Source of the DNA: CAYYHA01 sp964471535
GTDB taxonomy: Bacteria > Myxococcota > Myxococcia > SLRQ01
Length of the DNA: 13,065 bases
Direction of reading: 5' to 3'
Assembly: GCA_964471535.1 (NCBI GenBank)
Contig: CAYYHA010000105.1
Location: 1 to 13,065, forward strand
Numbering within the stretch: the first letter of the stretch is position 1; every line of letters starts with the position of its first letter. Below are positions 1 through 6,507 of this stretch, one piece after another. The notes under the pieces are model-generated. The model was not told the origin of the DNA and searched no databases. It worked only from the letters and a program-made list of their open reading frames with translations. Position numbers and translations under genes: made by a program.

Positions 1-1
1 G

Positions 2-598
2 ACGGGGGACACCGCGGGGGCGGGGACCGTCGTGCAGGCGGCGCAGGCCATCGCCGCACAGTGCGTGACCGTGCAGCAGATGGCCGAGGACCTGGCGGCC
101 CTCGCCGAGGGTGCCGACCTCGACCGCTGGGAGCAGGTGGAGCCGTCGGCCTTGGCCGAGGCACTGCTCCAAAGCTTCGGGCCCCTGCTCGCGCTCAACC
201 GGCAGCGCCTCTCGGTGGAGATCGCGCCGGGCCTGGGCCCCCTGCGAGGCGACCGACGCCGTCTCCTCCACGCCTTGGGCAACCTCCTCGAGAACGCCTC
301 GCGCCACGGGCCGGAGGGCTCGACCATCACGCTGCGCATGTACCGGGCCGCAGAGGAGGGGACGGGGCGCCTCGTCGTCCTCGAGGTGGAGGACGAGGGG
401 CCGGGCATCCCCGAGGGACAGCGGGAGGCGGTGCAGGCGTGGGGCGTGGGGCACGGGACCGGTCTGGGCCTGTCCATCGTGCGGGAGATCGCCGAGCGGC
501 ACGGGGGACGCCTCCGGGTCGGCCAGGCGCCAGGGGGCGGGGCGCGGCTCTCCCTCGTCCTGCCCAGCGGCGGCGAGGAGGCGTCGCCCTCCGAATAG
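2..598 (+). CDS. Sensor histidine kinase, C-terminal part (5' end outside window)
   Basis: The reading frame is open from the window edge, so the sensor region and most of the dimerisation/phosphoacceptor domain are missing. The first visible stretch, rich in Ala/Gln/Leu heptads, looks like the second helix of a HisKA hairpin. The HATPase_c domain follows. Counting visible residues from position 2, there is an N box (LLENASRHG, about 94-103), a G1 box (DEGPGIP, about 131-137) and a G2 box (GTGLGLSIV, about 152-160). This is the ATP-binding module that phosphorylates the kinase's own histidine and then a partner response regulator. The ATP lid between G1 and G2 is short and lacks an obvious F-box phenylalanine. 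No cognate regulator lies next to it; the partner may be upstream of the window. The family is clear; the signal sensed cannot be told. Confidence 0.9.
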   Translation, partial: TGDTAGAGTVVQAAQAIAAQCVTVQQMAEDLAALAEGADLDRWEQVEPSALAEALLQSFGPLLALNRQRLSVEIAPGLGPLRGDRRRLLHALGNLLENASRHGPEGSTITLRMYRAAEEGTGRLVVLEVEDEGPGIPEGQREAVQAWGVGHGTGLGLSIVREIAERHGGRLRVGQAPGGGARLSLVLPSGGEEASPSE

Positions 599-607
599 GC
601 GCCGCTC

Positions 608-631
608 GGGCGCGTCGAAGCGGCGACGCCC
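608..631 (+). terminator. Hairpin after the histidine kinase gene
   Basis: Ten bases after the kinase stop codon, GGGCG(CG)TCG can pair with CGACGCCC around a six-base loop (618-623), leaving a two-base bulge. A short T-run (cttttcc, about 649-655) lies about 20 bases further on, not directly after the stem. A terminator or transcript-end hairpin is plausible but not certain. Confidence 0.35.
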
Positions 632-695
632 CCCGCTTCCGCTTGGGCTTTTCCGGCAGCCCGGGGTATGTGTCGAGCGCGGAGGAAGTACAACC

Positions 696-2258
696 ATGTC
701 GCGTCGTACCGCCCTAGCCACGCTGATGTCCTTCCTGCTTTTCTCGGGCGCGCCCGCTCTCGCTGCAGGAGCACCGCCCAAGAAGGCGGTGGAACTGAAG
801 AACCGCGGCGATGCCCTGGCTCAGGCGGGCAACCTCGATGCGGCGATCGAGGCGTATCAGAAGGCGTTGAAGATCGCCCCCGACTACGCGCTCGCCCACA
901 ACGAGCTGGGCACGTCGCTGTACCGCAAGAAACAGGTGGAGCAGGCGATCCGGCACTTCCAGGCGGCGGTGAAGGCCGACCCCACCTACGCGACGGCCTG
1001 GTTCAACCTGGCCTACGCGGCGCGGAAAGCGGGCAAGTGGGATCTGGCCATCGAGGCGTACCGGCGGCACACCGAGCTTCGCCCCGACGAGCCCGACGCC
1101 TACTACGGCCTCGCCGAGAGCTATGCGGGCGCCGGTCGCAAGCGGGAGGCCATCGCGGCCTATCGCGCCTACGCCGAGAAGGAGACGCGACCGAGCGAGC
1201 AGAAGTGGGTCCAAAAGGCGCGGGAGAAGGCGCGGGCCCTCGAGGAGGCGCTCGCCGCCGAGGGCGCGGCACCGCCGCAGCCGGCAGCCGGCGCCGTCGC
1301 CACCGGGTCCGCCGCGGCCACGGGGACGCCCTCGGGTTCGGTCGAGGGGGGAAGACCGGCGGGGGAGAGCGCCGCTCCACCGAAGGAGACCGGGGCCGCC
1401 TCGGCGGCCGCGACGCAGCCGGCGACCTCGCCGAAGACCCAGGGGGCGCCTCCGGCCGCCGCGACGCAGGCGGGGGAGGCCGTGGCGAAGGTGCGCCGCG
1501 GCGACGCCCTCGTGAAGCAGCACGACTACGCCCGGGCGGTGGAGGCGTACCAGGCCGCGGTGCGGCTGAACCCTCGCAGCGTGGAGGCCCACTACAAGCT
1601 CGGCTACGCCTACGCCCTGCAAAAGGACTACGCCCGCGCCATCGAGGCGTGGAAGCAGGTGCTCGCGCTCGATCCGGGCAACGAGGGGGCGAAGAAGAAC
1701 ATCCAGGTGGCGCAGCGCAAGCTCGCCGAGCAAGGCGCGCTGCGGCGCACCCCGCCTCGGACGGCGCCGCAGGCCACCGGCGGCGCAGCGGGCAGGCCGC
1801 GGCCCAAGTACAGCTCCATGGGGGCGCGGCCGGGGACCCAGCCGCCGTCGTCGGCACCTGCGGCGGCGCCGCCGGCGAGTGCCTCGAAGCGGGCCGAAGC
1901 GCGCCGCCTCTACGAGGAGGGCGTCAAGCTCATCCGTGCCCGTCGCTATGCCGACGCCGTCGCGGCACTCGACCGGGCCATCGCCGCCGATCCGAAGCTC
2001 GCCGTGGCCCACGTGGCGCGGGGAAGCGCGCTGGTGGGTTTGCGCCGCTATGAAGAGGCGGCACGGGCCTACGAGCATGCCCTCCTCCTCGACCAGTCCC
2101 TGGCCTCGCCGCTCTTCGGGCTGGGGGAGGCCTACCGGGCCCTGGGACAGCGGCGCAAGGCGGCGGCGTACTACCAGCGCTACGCCGAGTCGACGGCCCG
2201 GGATGCGGATCCGAAGCTGCAGGCGGAGGCGCGCCGCTGGGCGAGCAAGCTCCGCTGA
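696..2258 (+). CDS. Secreted TPR-repeat protein with Ala/Pro-rich linkers
   Basis: This 520-residue protein has a Sec-type signal peptide: MSRR, a hydrophobic core at about 6-17, and a likely cleavage site near ALAAG at 21-25. It therefore acts outside the cytoplasm. Three TPR blocks follow, at about 33-165 (four repeats), 263-326 (two) and 402-500 (three), with recurring signatures such as AIEAYQKAL and DPxxA. Two low-complexity linkers rich in Ala, Pro, Gly and Thr (about 189-258 and 350-398) separate them. TPRs are protein-protein scaffolds, so this is probably an adaptor in an envelope complex; no enzyme domain is visible. The ATG at 696 is chosen because GGAGG lies 10 bases upstream and the signal peptide begins there. 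The frame stays open far upstream, but that part only overlaps the kinase gene in another frame. The next gene is over 400 bp away, so it is probably transcribed alone. Confidence 0.88.
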   Translation: MSRRTALATLMSFLLFSGAPALAAGAPPKKAVELKNRGDALAQAGNLDAAIEAYQKALKIAPDYALAHNELGTSLYRKKQVEQAIRHFQAAVKADPTYATAWFNLAYAARKAGKWDLAIEAYRRHTELRPDEPDAYYGLAESYAGAGRKREAIAAYRAYAEKETRPSEQKWVQKAREKARALEEALAAEGAAPPQPAAGAVATGSAAATGTPSGSVEGGRPAGESAAPPKETGAASAAATQPATSPKTQGAPPAAATQAGEAVAKVRRGDALVKQHDYARAVEAYQAAVRLNPRSVEAHYKLGYAYALQKDYARAIEAWKQVLALDPGNEGAKKNIQVAQRKLAEQGALRRTPPRTAPQATGGAAGRPRPKYSSMGARPGTQPPSSAPAAAPPASASKRAEARRLYEEGVKLIRARRYADAVAALDRAIAADPKLAVAHVARGSALVGLRRYEEAARAYEHALLLDQSLASPLFGLGEAYRALGQRRKAAAYYQRYAESTARDADPKLQAEARRWASKLR

Positions 2259-2686
2259 GCGCCCGGCGCCTCCGGTCGATGGCCACCGCTACCGCTCACA
2301 CCGAGCCCCACCGCAACCTGCGCGCAGCGGCAAAGGCGGCGCTGCGGTGAGGAGCGACGGGCGCCGGGCCGCGCCCGCGCCACCGCGAGCGCAAGAGACC
2401 GAGAGGCCGAGACGCCTGCCGGCGCCTCGGCCTCTCCCCTCTCCCTGACACGGGCCTTCACCCTCCCGGCGCCGGGCCTGTAGGGCCGCCCAGGGCGCCG
2501 AGAGACCCTCCTCGGAAGGCTCCGCGCTGGTCGCTCTCTGACCTAGCAAGGGTCGCACCAAGGCGCTAAGTGTCTGGAATCTCGTCCCCCGCCGTGGCAG
2601 AGTCGCGCCATGCCGCACGAAGATTCGGACATTCGTGTCAGGGGGTGGAGCAGCGTCTTTCCAGGCGGCGCCGCGCGGGGGGCCCT
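2259..2686. other. Intergenic region of 428 bp
   Basis: No convincing protein gene lies here. The first half is GC-rich and ends in the strong hairpin at 2401-2436. The second half is less GC-biased, contains a 26-codon ATG frame (2610-2690) that overlaps the ATPase start, and presumably carries the ATPase promoter. I could not identify a -35/-10 pair with sensible spacing. Confidence 0.5.
2401..2436 (+). terminator. Strong hairpin, probable terminator of the TPR gene
   Basis: GAGAGGCCGAG (2401-2411) pairs perfectly with CTCGGCCTCTC (2426-2436). After one A/C mismatch, CGCC (2413-2416) pairs with GGCG (2421-2424) around the loop TGCC. That gives 15 pairs in a 36-base structure. It is followed by a pyrimidine tract (cctctccct) rather than a clean T-run. 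It lies 142 bp after the TPR gene. Because it is symmetrical it could also act on the other strand. Confidence 0.6.
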
Positions 2687-2690
2687 GTGA
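2610..2690 (+). CDS. Possible 26-codon leader ORF overlapping the ATPase start
   Basis: ATG at 2610 opens a 26-codon frame (begins MPHEDSDIR, ends ARGAL) whose TGA at 2688-2690 overlaps the proposed GTG start of the ATPase (2687) in a GTGA arrangement typical of translational coupling. Its first half is acidic and looks more protein-like than the Arg-rich frame it overlaps. No good Shine-Dalgarno sequence precedes it. It may be a leader peptide or chance; no known family is recognised. Confidence 0.2.
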   Translation: MPHEDSDIRVRGWSSVFPGGAARGAL

Positions 2691-3646
2691 GCGGGCCGCA
2701 GGCCGCGCCGGGAACGTGCACCGGCTTCGAGTCGGTGGGCGCGGTGCAGGCGGCGCTCGAGGGGGTGGGCTACCTGGCGGACGAAGGGATCGCCACCACG
2801 GTCTTCCTGGCCGATGCCCTGGAGAAGCCCCTCCTCGTCGAGGGGCCCGCCGGCGTGGGCAAGACCGAGCTCGCCCGGGCCTGGGCGGCGGCGAGTGGGC
2901 GCCGGCTGGTGCGGCTGCAGTGCTACGAAGGCCTCGACGAGGCCAAGGCGCTCTACGAGTGGGCCTACCCGAAGCAGCTCCTGTACACGCAGGTGCTGCG
3001 TGAGCGTATCGGTGAGGTACTCGCCGGCGCGGAGAGTCTCGCCGAAGCGGTCGACCGGGTGGCCGGGCTCGAGGAGATCTTCTTCAGCGAGCGCTTCCTT
3101 CTCCCCCGCCCCCTCCTCGAGTCGCTGCGGAGCGAGCGGCCGACCGTCCTCCTGGTCGACGAGGTGGACAAGGCGGACCCCGAGTTCGAGGCCTTCCTCC
3201 TCGAACTCCTGGCCGAGTTCCAGGTGACCATTCCCGAGCTGGGACCGGTGGGCGCGGTGCACGTGCCGCGGGTGGTGCTGACCAGCAACAATGCGCGCGA
3301 GATGAGCGACGCACTGAAGCGGCGCTGCCTGCACCTCTTCATCGATTTTCCCTCCGCCGAACGCGAGCTCGCCATCCTGCGGCGTAAGGTCGAGGGGCTC
3401 GACGCCGCGCTGGCCGAGGCGGTGGTGGATCTGGTGCAGGAGCTCCGGACCCTCGAACTCAAGAAGGCGCCCTCGATCAGCGAGACCATCGACTGGGCGA
3501 AGGCCCTGCTGGCCCTCGGGGCCGAGGCGCTGCATCCGGAGCTCGTGGATCGCACCCTCGATGTGGTCCTGAAGTACGAGGGGGACCTCGAAGCGGCCCG
3601 CACCCATCTCGAGCGGCGCGTGCGCGTCTCCGGGAAGGGGGCGTGA
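2687..3646 (+). CDS. MoxR/CoxD-type AAA+ ATPase
   Basis: A single AAA+ module of 319 residues. Visible motifs are Walker A GPAGVGKT (53-60), the family-typical QCYEGLDEAKALYEW (78-92), Walker B LLVDEVDKAD (155-164), sensor 1 in LTSNN (198-202), candidate arginine fingers in LKRRC (210-214), and ISETIDWAKALL near the C-terminus. This pattern fits the CoxD branch of MoxR ATPases, cytosolic remodelling chaperones that usually work with a VWA-domain partner (CoxE) to mature or activate metalloenzymes and other complexes. No VWA gene follows here; the next gene is convergent. The start is a judgement: GTG 2687 follows a G-run, sits just before the conserved domain, and removes an Arg-rich N-terminus that a GTG at 2570 would add. 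The family is clear; the substrate is unknown. Confidence 0.88.
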   Translation: MSGPQAAPGTCTGFESVGAVQAALEGVGYLADEGIATTVFLADALEKPLLVEGPAGVGKTELARAWAAASGRRLVRLQCYEGLDEAKALYEWAYPKQLLYTQVLRERIGEVLAGAESLAEAVDRVAGLEEIFFSERFLLPRPLLESLRSERPTVLLVDEVDKADPEFEAFLLELLAEFQVTIPELGPVGAVHVPRVVLTSNNAREMSDALKRRCLHLFIDFPSAERELAILRRKVEGLDAALAEAVVDLVQELRTLELKKAPSISETIDWAKALLALGAEALHPELVDRTLDVVLKYEGDLEAARTHLERRVRVSGKGA

Positions 3647-3672
3647 CGGCCGCACGGGCCGCCGTGCAGCCG
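3647..3672. terminator. Hairpin between convergent genes
   Basis: Immediately after the ATPase stop, CGGC-GCACGG (3647-3650, 3652-3657) pairs with CCGTGC-GCCG (3662-3667, 3669-3672), with one C/A mismatch and the loop GCCG. It occupies half of the 51-bp gap between two convergent genes, the position expected of a shared or bidirectional terminator. No T-run follows. Confidence 0.5.
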
Positions 3673-3697
3673 GCCGGCCCGAATGCGCAGGAGAGGG

Positions 3698-3913
3698 CTA
3701 GGCCTCGCGCGCGAGGGTGTAGCCGCGCGGGTTTCGCGTGCGCCGCGAGCCCGCCCCCGGCGTGGGCTCGCGGGTCAGCGGAAAGGCGTCGTTGAAGCGG
3801 GCTCGGTGGGCCAGGTACTCCTTCGCTGTCAGGTACTCGACGTGGCCGTCGGGGTACCGGATGGGAAACCGCCGCCCCTCGTGGAGGCCTTGCTCACGCT
3901 GCCGGGTCATCAT
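3698..3913 (-). CDS. Small hypothetical protein (71 aa) with an RYPDGHVEYLT segment
   Basis: I do not recognise this family. The proposed start is the first of two adjacent ATG codons (3911-3913). GAGGTG lies just upstream, and translation begins MMTRQREQG. The core (about 16-35) reads FPIRYPDGHVEYLTAKEYLA, which looks like two short beta strands with a PDGH turn followed by a helix. The tail is basic and disordered (SRRTRNPRGYTLAREA). There is no signal peptide or membrane segment. The frame remains open upstream to about 4078, but that part is Pro/Ala/Arg-rich with no ribosome site, so I do not include it. It follows the prenyltransferase gene on the same strand after 157 bp and may have its own promoter. 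Function unknown. Confidence 0.6.
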   Translation of the reverse strand: MMTRQREQGLHEGRRFPIRYPDGHVEYLTAKEYLAHRARFNDAFPLTREPTPGAGSRRTRNPRGYTLAREA

Positions 3914-3940
3914 CGCCACCTCTGCCGATTGGGAGGGCGC

Positions 3941-3970
3941 TACATAGCCCACAGGCGCCGCACGCGGCAA
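3941..3970 (-). promoter_or_regulatory. Candidate promoter for the 71-aa gene
   Basis: Read on the minus strand, TTGCCG (3965-3970) and TATGTA (3941-3946) are separated by 18 bp. The -35 matches 4 of 6 consensus bases and the -10 matches 3. Transcription would start about 20 bases before the ATG, leaving room for the GAGGTG ribosome site. Confidence 0.3.
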
Positions 3971-4070
3971 GCGGCGGCCCACAGTCCGGCTCGGCGCGGC
4001 CGCCCCGCGGGGACCTGGGGGCGAGGCGTCGGCCACCGGAGGGGCCGCCGTCCGCCCGGCGCGGGGGGCC

Positions 4071-4955
4071 TCAGGCAAGGTAGAGGAGCGCGCCGGAGAG
4101 CCCGACCCACGCCAAGACGGTGAGCACCGTCCCCCGGTCGCTCAAGGCGATCTTGGTGGGGTTCTCGCCGCCGCCGCCCACGTGGATGATCCACAGGTAG
4201 CGCAGGAGGCCGTGGGCCACCAGCGGCGCGGTGAGGAGCATGCGGTGATCCCCGACGCTTGCGACGGTGTGCGGGGCGACGGTGTAGAGCGTGTACGCGA
4301 TCAGGGTCGCGCCGGCGAGCACCGACTGTACGACGTCGAGGAAGGGCAGGTCGTAGTGCACCAACACGGCACGCCCTGGAGTTCCCGTCTCGGTGGTGCG
4401 CACGAGCTCCTGCCGTCGCTTGGCGAAGCCGAGGAAGAGGGCGAGCAGACCGGTGCACACGAGGATCCAAGGGCTGGCGTAGACGCCCGCCGCCGCGGCG
4501 CCCCCCAGGACGCGCAGGACGAAGCCACTGGCGATGAGCATGACGTCGAGGATCACCACCCGCTTGAGTCCAAGGCTGTAGGCGGCGTTGACGCCGGCGT
4601 AGCCGAGGAGCAGGCTCAGGAAGCCGAGGCCGCTGCCCGGAGCGATCCCGAGGGCGGCGATGCCGATGGCGGCGGCACCGAGGGAGGCGGCGCTCACCAC
4701 GGCGAGCCCCGGCGGGAGCGCCCCGGAGGCAATGGGCCGGTGCCGTTTCTCTGGGTGCGCCTGGTCTTCCCGGCGGTCGAGGAGATCGTTCCCCAAATAG
4801 ACTGCGCTCGCCATCGCGCACCAGGCCGCGAAGGCGAGGAGCGTGCGGCTCGTCGCCTCGACATCGCCGAGACGGCGGGCAAAGAGCAGCGGGGCGAGCA
4901 CGAAGAGGTTCTTCACCCATTGCTCGGGCCGGAGTGCCTTCACCAAGGTCCGCAC
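4071..4955 (-). CDS. UbiA-superfamily prenyltransferase, decaprenyl-phosphate phosphoribosyltransferase-like
   Basis: A 294-residue polytopic membrane protein with about eight or nine hydrophobic segments. It starts with the RPEQWVKN signature (9-16) typical of decaprenyl-phosphate phosphoribosyltransferase relatives. The first Asp-rich motif is NDLLDRREDQAHPEKRHRP (56-74) and the second is YSLGLKRVVILDV (126-138), followed by GFAKRRQEL (176-184). Members of this subgroup transfer 5-phosphoribose from PRPP to a polyprenyl phosphate, the first step toward decaprenyl-phospho-arabinose in mycobacteria; other UbiA enzymes prenylate aromatics. The motif spacing and KRxRP sequence favour the phosphoribosyl type. 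The partner epimerase genes (DprE1/DprE2-like) are not in this window. The start is GTG at 4953-4955, with no clear ribosome site but GATAAT six bases upstream, which suggests a leaderless mRNA. The exact lipid and sugar substrates are unproven. Confidence 0.85.
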   Translation of the reverse strand: MRTLVKALRPEQWVKNLFVLAPLLFARRLGDVEATSRTLLAFAAWCAMASAVYLGNDLLDRREDQAHPEKRHRPIASGALPPGLAVVSAASLGAAAIGIAALGIAPGSGLGFLSLLLGYAGVNAAYSLGLKRVVILDVMLIASGFVLRVLGGAAAAGVYASPWILVCTGLLALFLGFAKRRQELVRTTETGTPGRAVLVHYDLPFLDVVQSVLAGATLIAYTLYTVAPHTVASVGDHRMLLTAPLVAHGLLRYLWIIHVGGGGENPTKIALSDRGTVLTVLAWVGLSGALLYLA

Positions 4956-4961
4956 GGGGCG

Positions 4962-4967
4962 ATTATC
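4962..4967 (-). promoter_or_regulatory. -10 element directly before the prenyltransferase start
   Basis: On the minus strand GATAAT (5 of 6 matches to TATAAT) ends six bases before the GTG start codon. No Shine-Dalgarno sequence is visible. Transcription would begin at or next to the start codon. The -35 region is weak, so this is a candidate only. Confidence 0.35.
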
Positions 4968-5075
4968 CGCTCGCTCGCCGGTGCAGGCGACTTCTTGGGT
5001 GGCAGCGATCCCAGAGCACTGCTAGGCTCTCCCTTGCACGAACGGCACGAAGGGCATGACGGGGAGGTTGCCACG

Positions 5076-6203
5076 ATGAACAGTTGGGGAAGGTGTGTCG
5101 CTGCGTCGTTGGTCGTTCCGCTCTTGTGGTCGGCCTCGCTGGCCGCGGCGCAGGAGGAGGAGCTCCCCTCCTTGGTCGTCATGGACTTCCAGACCTCCGG
5201 CGATCTGCCGGAGCGCCTGGCGAAGACCGTCGTCGGACAGGTGGTCGCGGCGGCGACCCGAACCGATGCCTTCCGCAACGTCGTCAGCGGCGACGACATC
5301 CGGAACCTCCTCTCCCTCGAGGCGCAGCGGCAGCTCTGTGGTGCCGACGCGGAGAGCTGCTTGGCGGAGATCGGCGGTGCCCTGGGGGCCGACTTCATGG
5401 TGACGGGGACGATCTCGAAGACCGGTGACGTCCTCGTGCTGCAGATGAACCTTCTCGCGGTCAGCGAGGCAAAGGTGGTCAACCGGGTCTCGCGCACCTT
5501 GAAGAGCGAAGGAGCGATCCTCGACGAGGTGCCCCGCGCCACCGTGGAGCTGCTCGCGAAGGCGCTCGAGGGCAAGCGCGGGACCCTGGTGGTCTCGGTC
5601 TCCGAGGCAGGTGCGACCATCAAGATTGACGGCACCATCCGCGGTGCGTCGCCCATGGGGCCCATCGATCTGCCGGCGGGTCTCCATCTTCTCGAGGTGG
5701 AGAAGACGGGCTTCATCAGCCATAAGGAGGAGGTGAAGGTGCTCGTGGGGCAGACGACCGCCGTGAGCGTGCGGCTCGTCCCCTCACCTGACTTCCTTGA
5801 GGCCTACAACGCCCGCGCCCGAACCTACCGAACCTTTGCGTGGGTGGGCACTGGGGTGGCCGCCTTGAGCCTGGGCAGCGCCGTCTACTTCAACCTGCGC
5901 GCCGACTCGATACAGCGCGACTTCGCGCAGGCCCGCTCGCAGCTTAGTTCGGGAACGAGCCTCGACAACCCGAAGTGCCCGGGAGGGACGGTGGATCGCG
6001 AGTGTCTGCAGGCCTTGGCGGCCGACGGCTTGACGGCGCAGAACATCGGCAACCTCTCCTGGATCGGTGTGGGGGTGGGCGGGGCCGCCGCCCTCTACTT
6101 TTGGGTCTTCGGCGAGGACCCCGATCGCTACCGGGAGTTCTCGGTCGCGGCGCTGCCCATCGAGGGCGGGGCCTACGCGTCTGTCGCCTTCGTCTTTCGC
6201 TGA
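5076..6203 (+). CDS. Secreted PEGA-domain protein with FlgO/TolB-like N-terminal domain
   Basis: 375 residues. A signal peptide (about 1-25, cleavage near LAAAQ) is followed by an alpha/beta domain at about 30-165. It carries VVMDFQTSGDLPERLAKTV, VVSGDDIRNLL and LGADFMVTGTI, the pattern of periplasmic lipoprotein-type domains that assemble on the envelope (FlgO/TolB-N-like). A PEGA domain occupies about 168-235 (TIKIDGTIRGASPMGPIDLPAG, divided here: TIKIDGTIRG, then SPMGPIDLPAG). Two hydrophobic helices follow (about 253-273 and 326-346), the second rich in Gly. PEGA domains are small surface beta-structures of uncertain ligand, frequent in myxobacteria. Cysteine pairs at 88/95 and 301/310 could form disulfides if extracytoplasmic. 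ATG 5076 is supported by GGGGAGG eight bases upstream; the open frame before it is antisense to the prenyltransferase gene. It is probably an envelope structural or sensory protein. Confidence 0.85.
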   Translation: MNSWGRCVAASLVVPLLWSASLAAAQEEELPSLVVMDFQTSGDLPERLAKTVVGQVVAAATRTDAFRNVVSGDDIRNLLSLEAQRQLCGADAESCLAEIGGALGADFMVTGTISKTGDVLVLQMNLLAVSEAKVVNRVSRTLKSEGAILDEVPRATVELLAKALEGKRGTLVVSVSEAGATIKIDGTIRGASPMGPIDLPAGLHLLEVEKTGFISHKEEVKVLVGQTTAVSVRLVPSPDFLEAYNARARTYRTFAWVGTGVAALSLGSAVYFNLRADSIQRDFAQARSQLSSGTSLDNPKCPGGTVDRECLQALAADGLTAQNIGNLSWIGVGVGGAAALYFWVFGEDPDRYREFSVAALPIEGGAYASVAFVFR

Positions 6204-6236
6204 TCGTTGCCGCGTTGCCGCTGGGGCCGCTGGGGC

Positions 6237-6255
6237 CGCGGCGCTGGGAGCCGCG
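6237..6255 (+). terminator. Possible terminator hairpin of the PEGA gene
   Basis: CGCGGC (6237-6242) pairs with GCCGCG (6250-6255) around a seven-base loop, 33 bp after the stop codon. GGGG (6232-6235) and CCCC (6261-6264) could extend the base of the stem through an interior loop. No T-run follows. Confidence 0.35.
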
Positions 6256-6368
6256 CCGGTCCCCGCGCGGATCGTGCCGTAGAGAGAAATCCCCGTAGAA
6301 GGTCGGGGTCCCGATCGCGTACCCTAGCGGACATCCTGGCGTCCGCCCCGCGGCACCCTGCGCTCGCC

Positions 6369-6407
6369 GTCCGGCCTGGCCCCGCCGGACAGACCCTCAG
6401 GCGAGGG
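6369..6407 (+). promoter_or_regulatory. Two tandem hairpins upstream of the response regulator
   Basis: GTCCGGC (6369-6375) pairs perfectly with GCCGGAC (6384-6390) around an eight-base loop. Three bases later CCCTC (6394-6398) pairs with GAGGG (6403-6407) around the tetraloop AGGC. They lie 50 to 140 bp before the candidate starts. They could be a terminator for the PEGA gene or a structured 5' leader; no known riboswitch is recognised. Confidence 0.35.
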
Positions 6408-6507
6408 GCGCCGTGGCCCGAGAGCAGCGCGCGACGGCAGGGCCCAGAGGGAGATCGTGACCGCAGAGGAAGCAGAGGCAGCCGCCTCGAAGGAACGGGG
6501 GATCGTG

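Larger units (their letters stand above)
6204..6507. other. Intergenic region with several hairpins
   Basis: No gene is supported except a possible 17-codon extension of the response regulator from GTG 6457. The region holds two tandem copies of the 9-mer CCGCTGGGG (6218-6235), a 6-bp stem CGCGGC/GCCGCG (6237-6255), a 5-bp stem CCCCG/CGGGG (6291-6308), and the paired hairpins at 6369-6407. A promoter for the response regulator should lie here, but no good -35/-10 pair stands out. Confidence 0.5.

Noticed and set aside
111..695. N-terminal extension of the TPR protein
   Set aside because: The frame is open, but this part overlaps the histidine kinase in another frame, is Arg/Ser-rich, and would bury the signal peptide that starts at 696.
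714..2078. A 454-codon minus-strand frame opposite the TPR gene
   Set aside because: It is Arg/Gly-rich low-complexity sequence created by the repetitive TPR codons; no start signal or domain is visible.
2570..2686. Longer start (GTG 2570) for the AAA+ ATPase
   Set aside because: It would add 39 residues that are Arg-rich and unlike the family N-terminus, with no ribosome site. GTG 2687 is closer to the conserved domain.
2543..3655. A 370-codon minus-strand frame opposite the AAA+ ATPase
   Set aside because: The plus strand encodes complete Walker and sensor motifs. The minus frame shows no recognisable domain and is a mirror of codon bias.
4995..5028. Promoter for the PEGA gene from TTGGGT and TAGGCT
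   Set aside because: The spacing is 22 bp and both hexamers match poorly, so I could not support it.
4182..5075. N-terminal extension of the PEGA protein
   Set aside because: This stretch is antisense to the prenyltransferase. The signal peptide and ribosome site place the start at 5076.
6218..6235. Tandem 9-bp repeat CCGCTGGGG
   Set aside because: Only two copies in GC-rich non-coding DNA; too short to call a repeat element.
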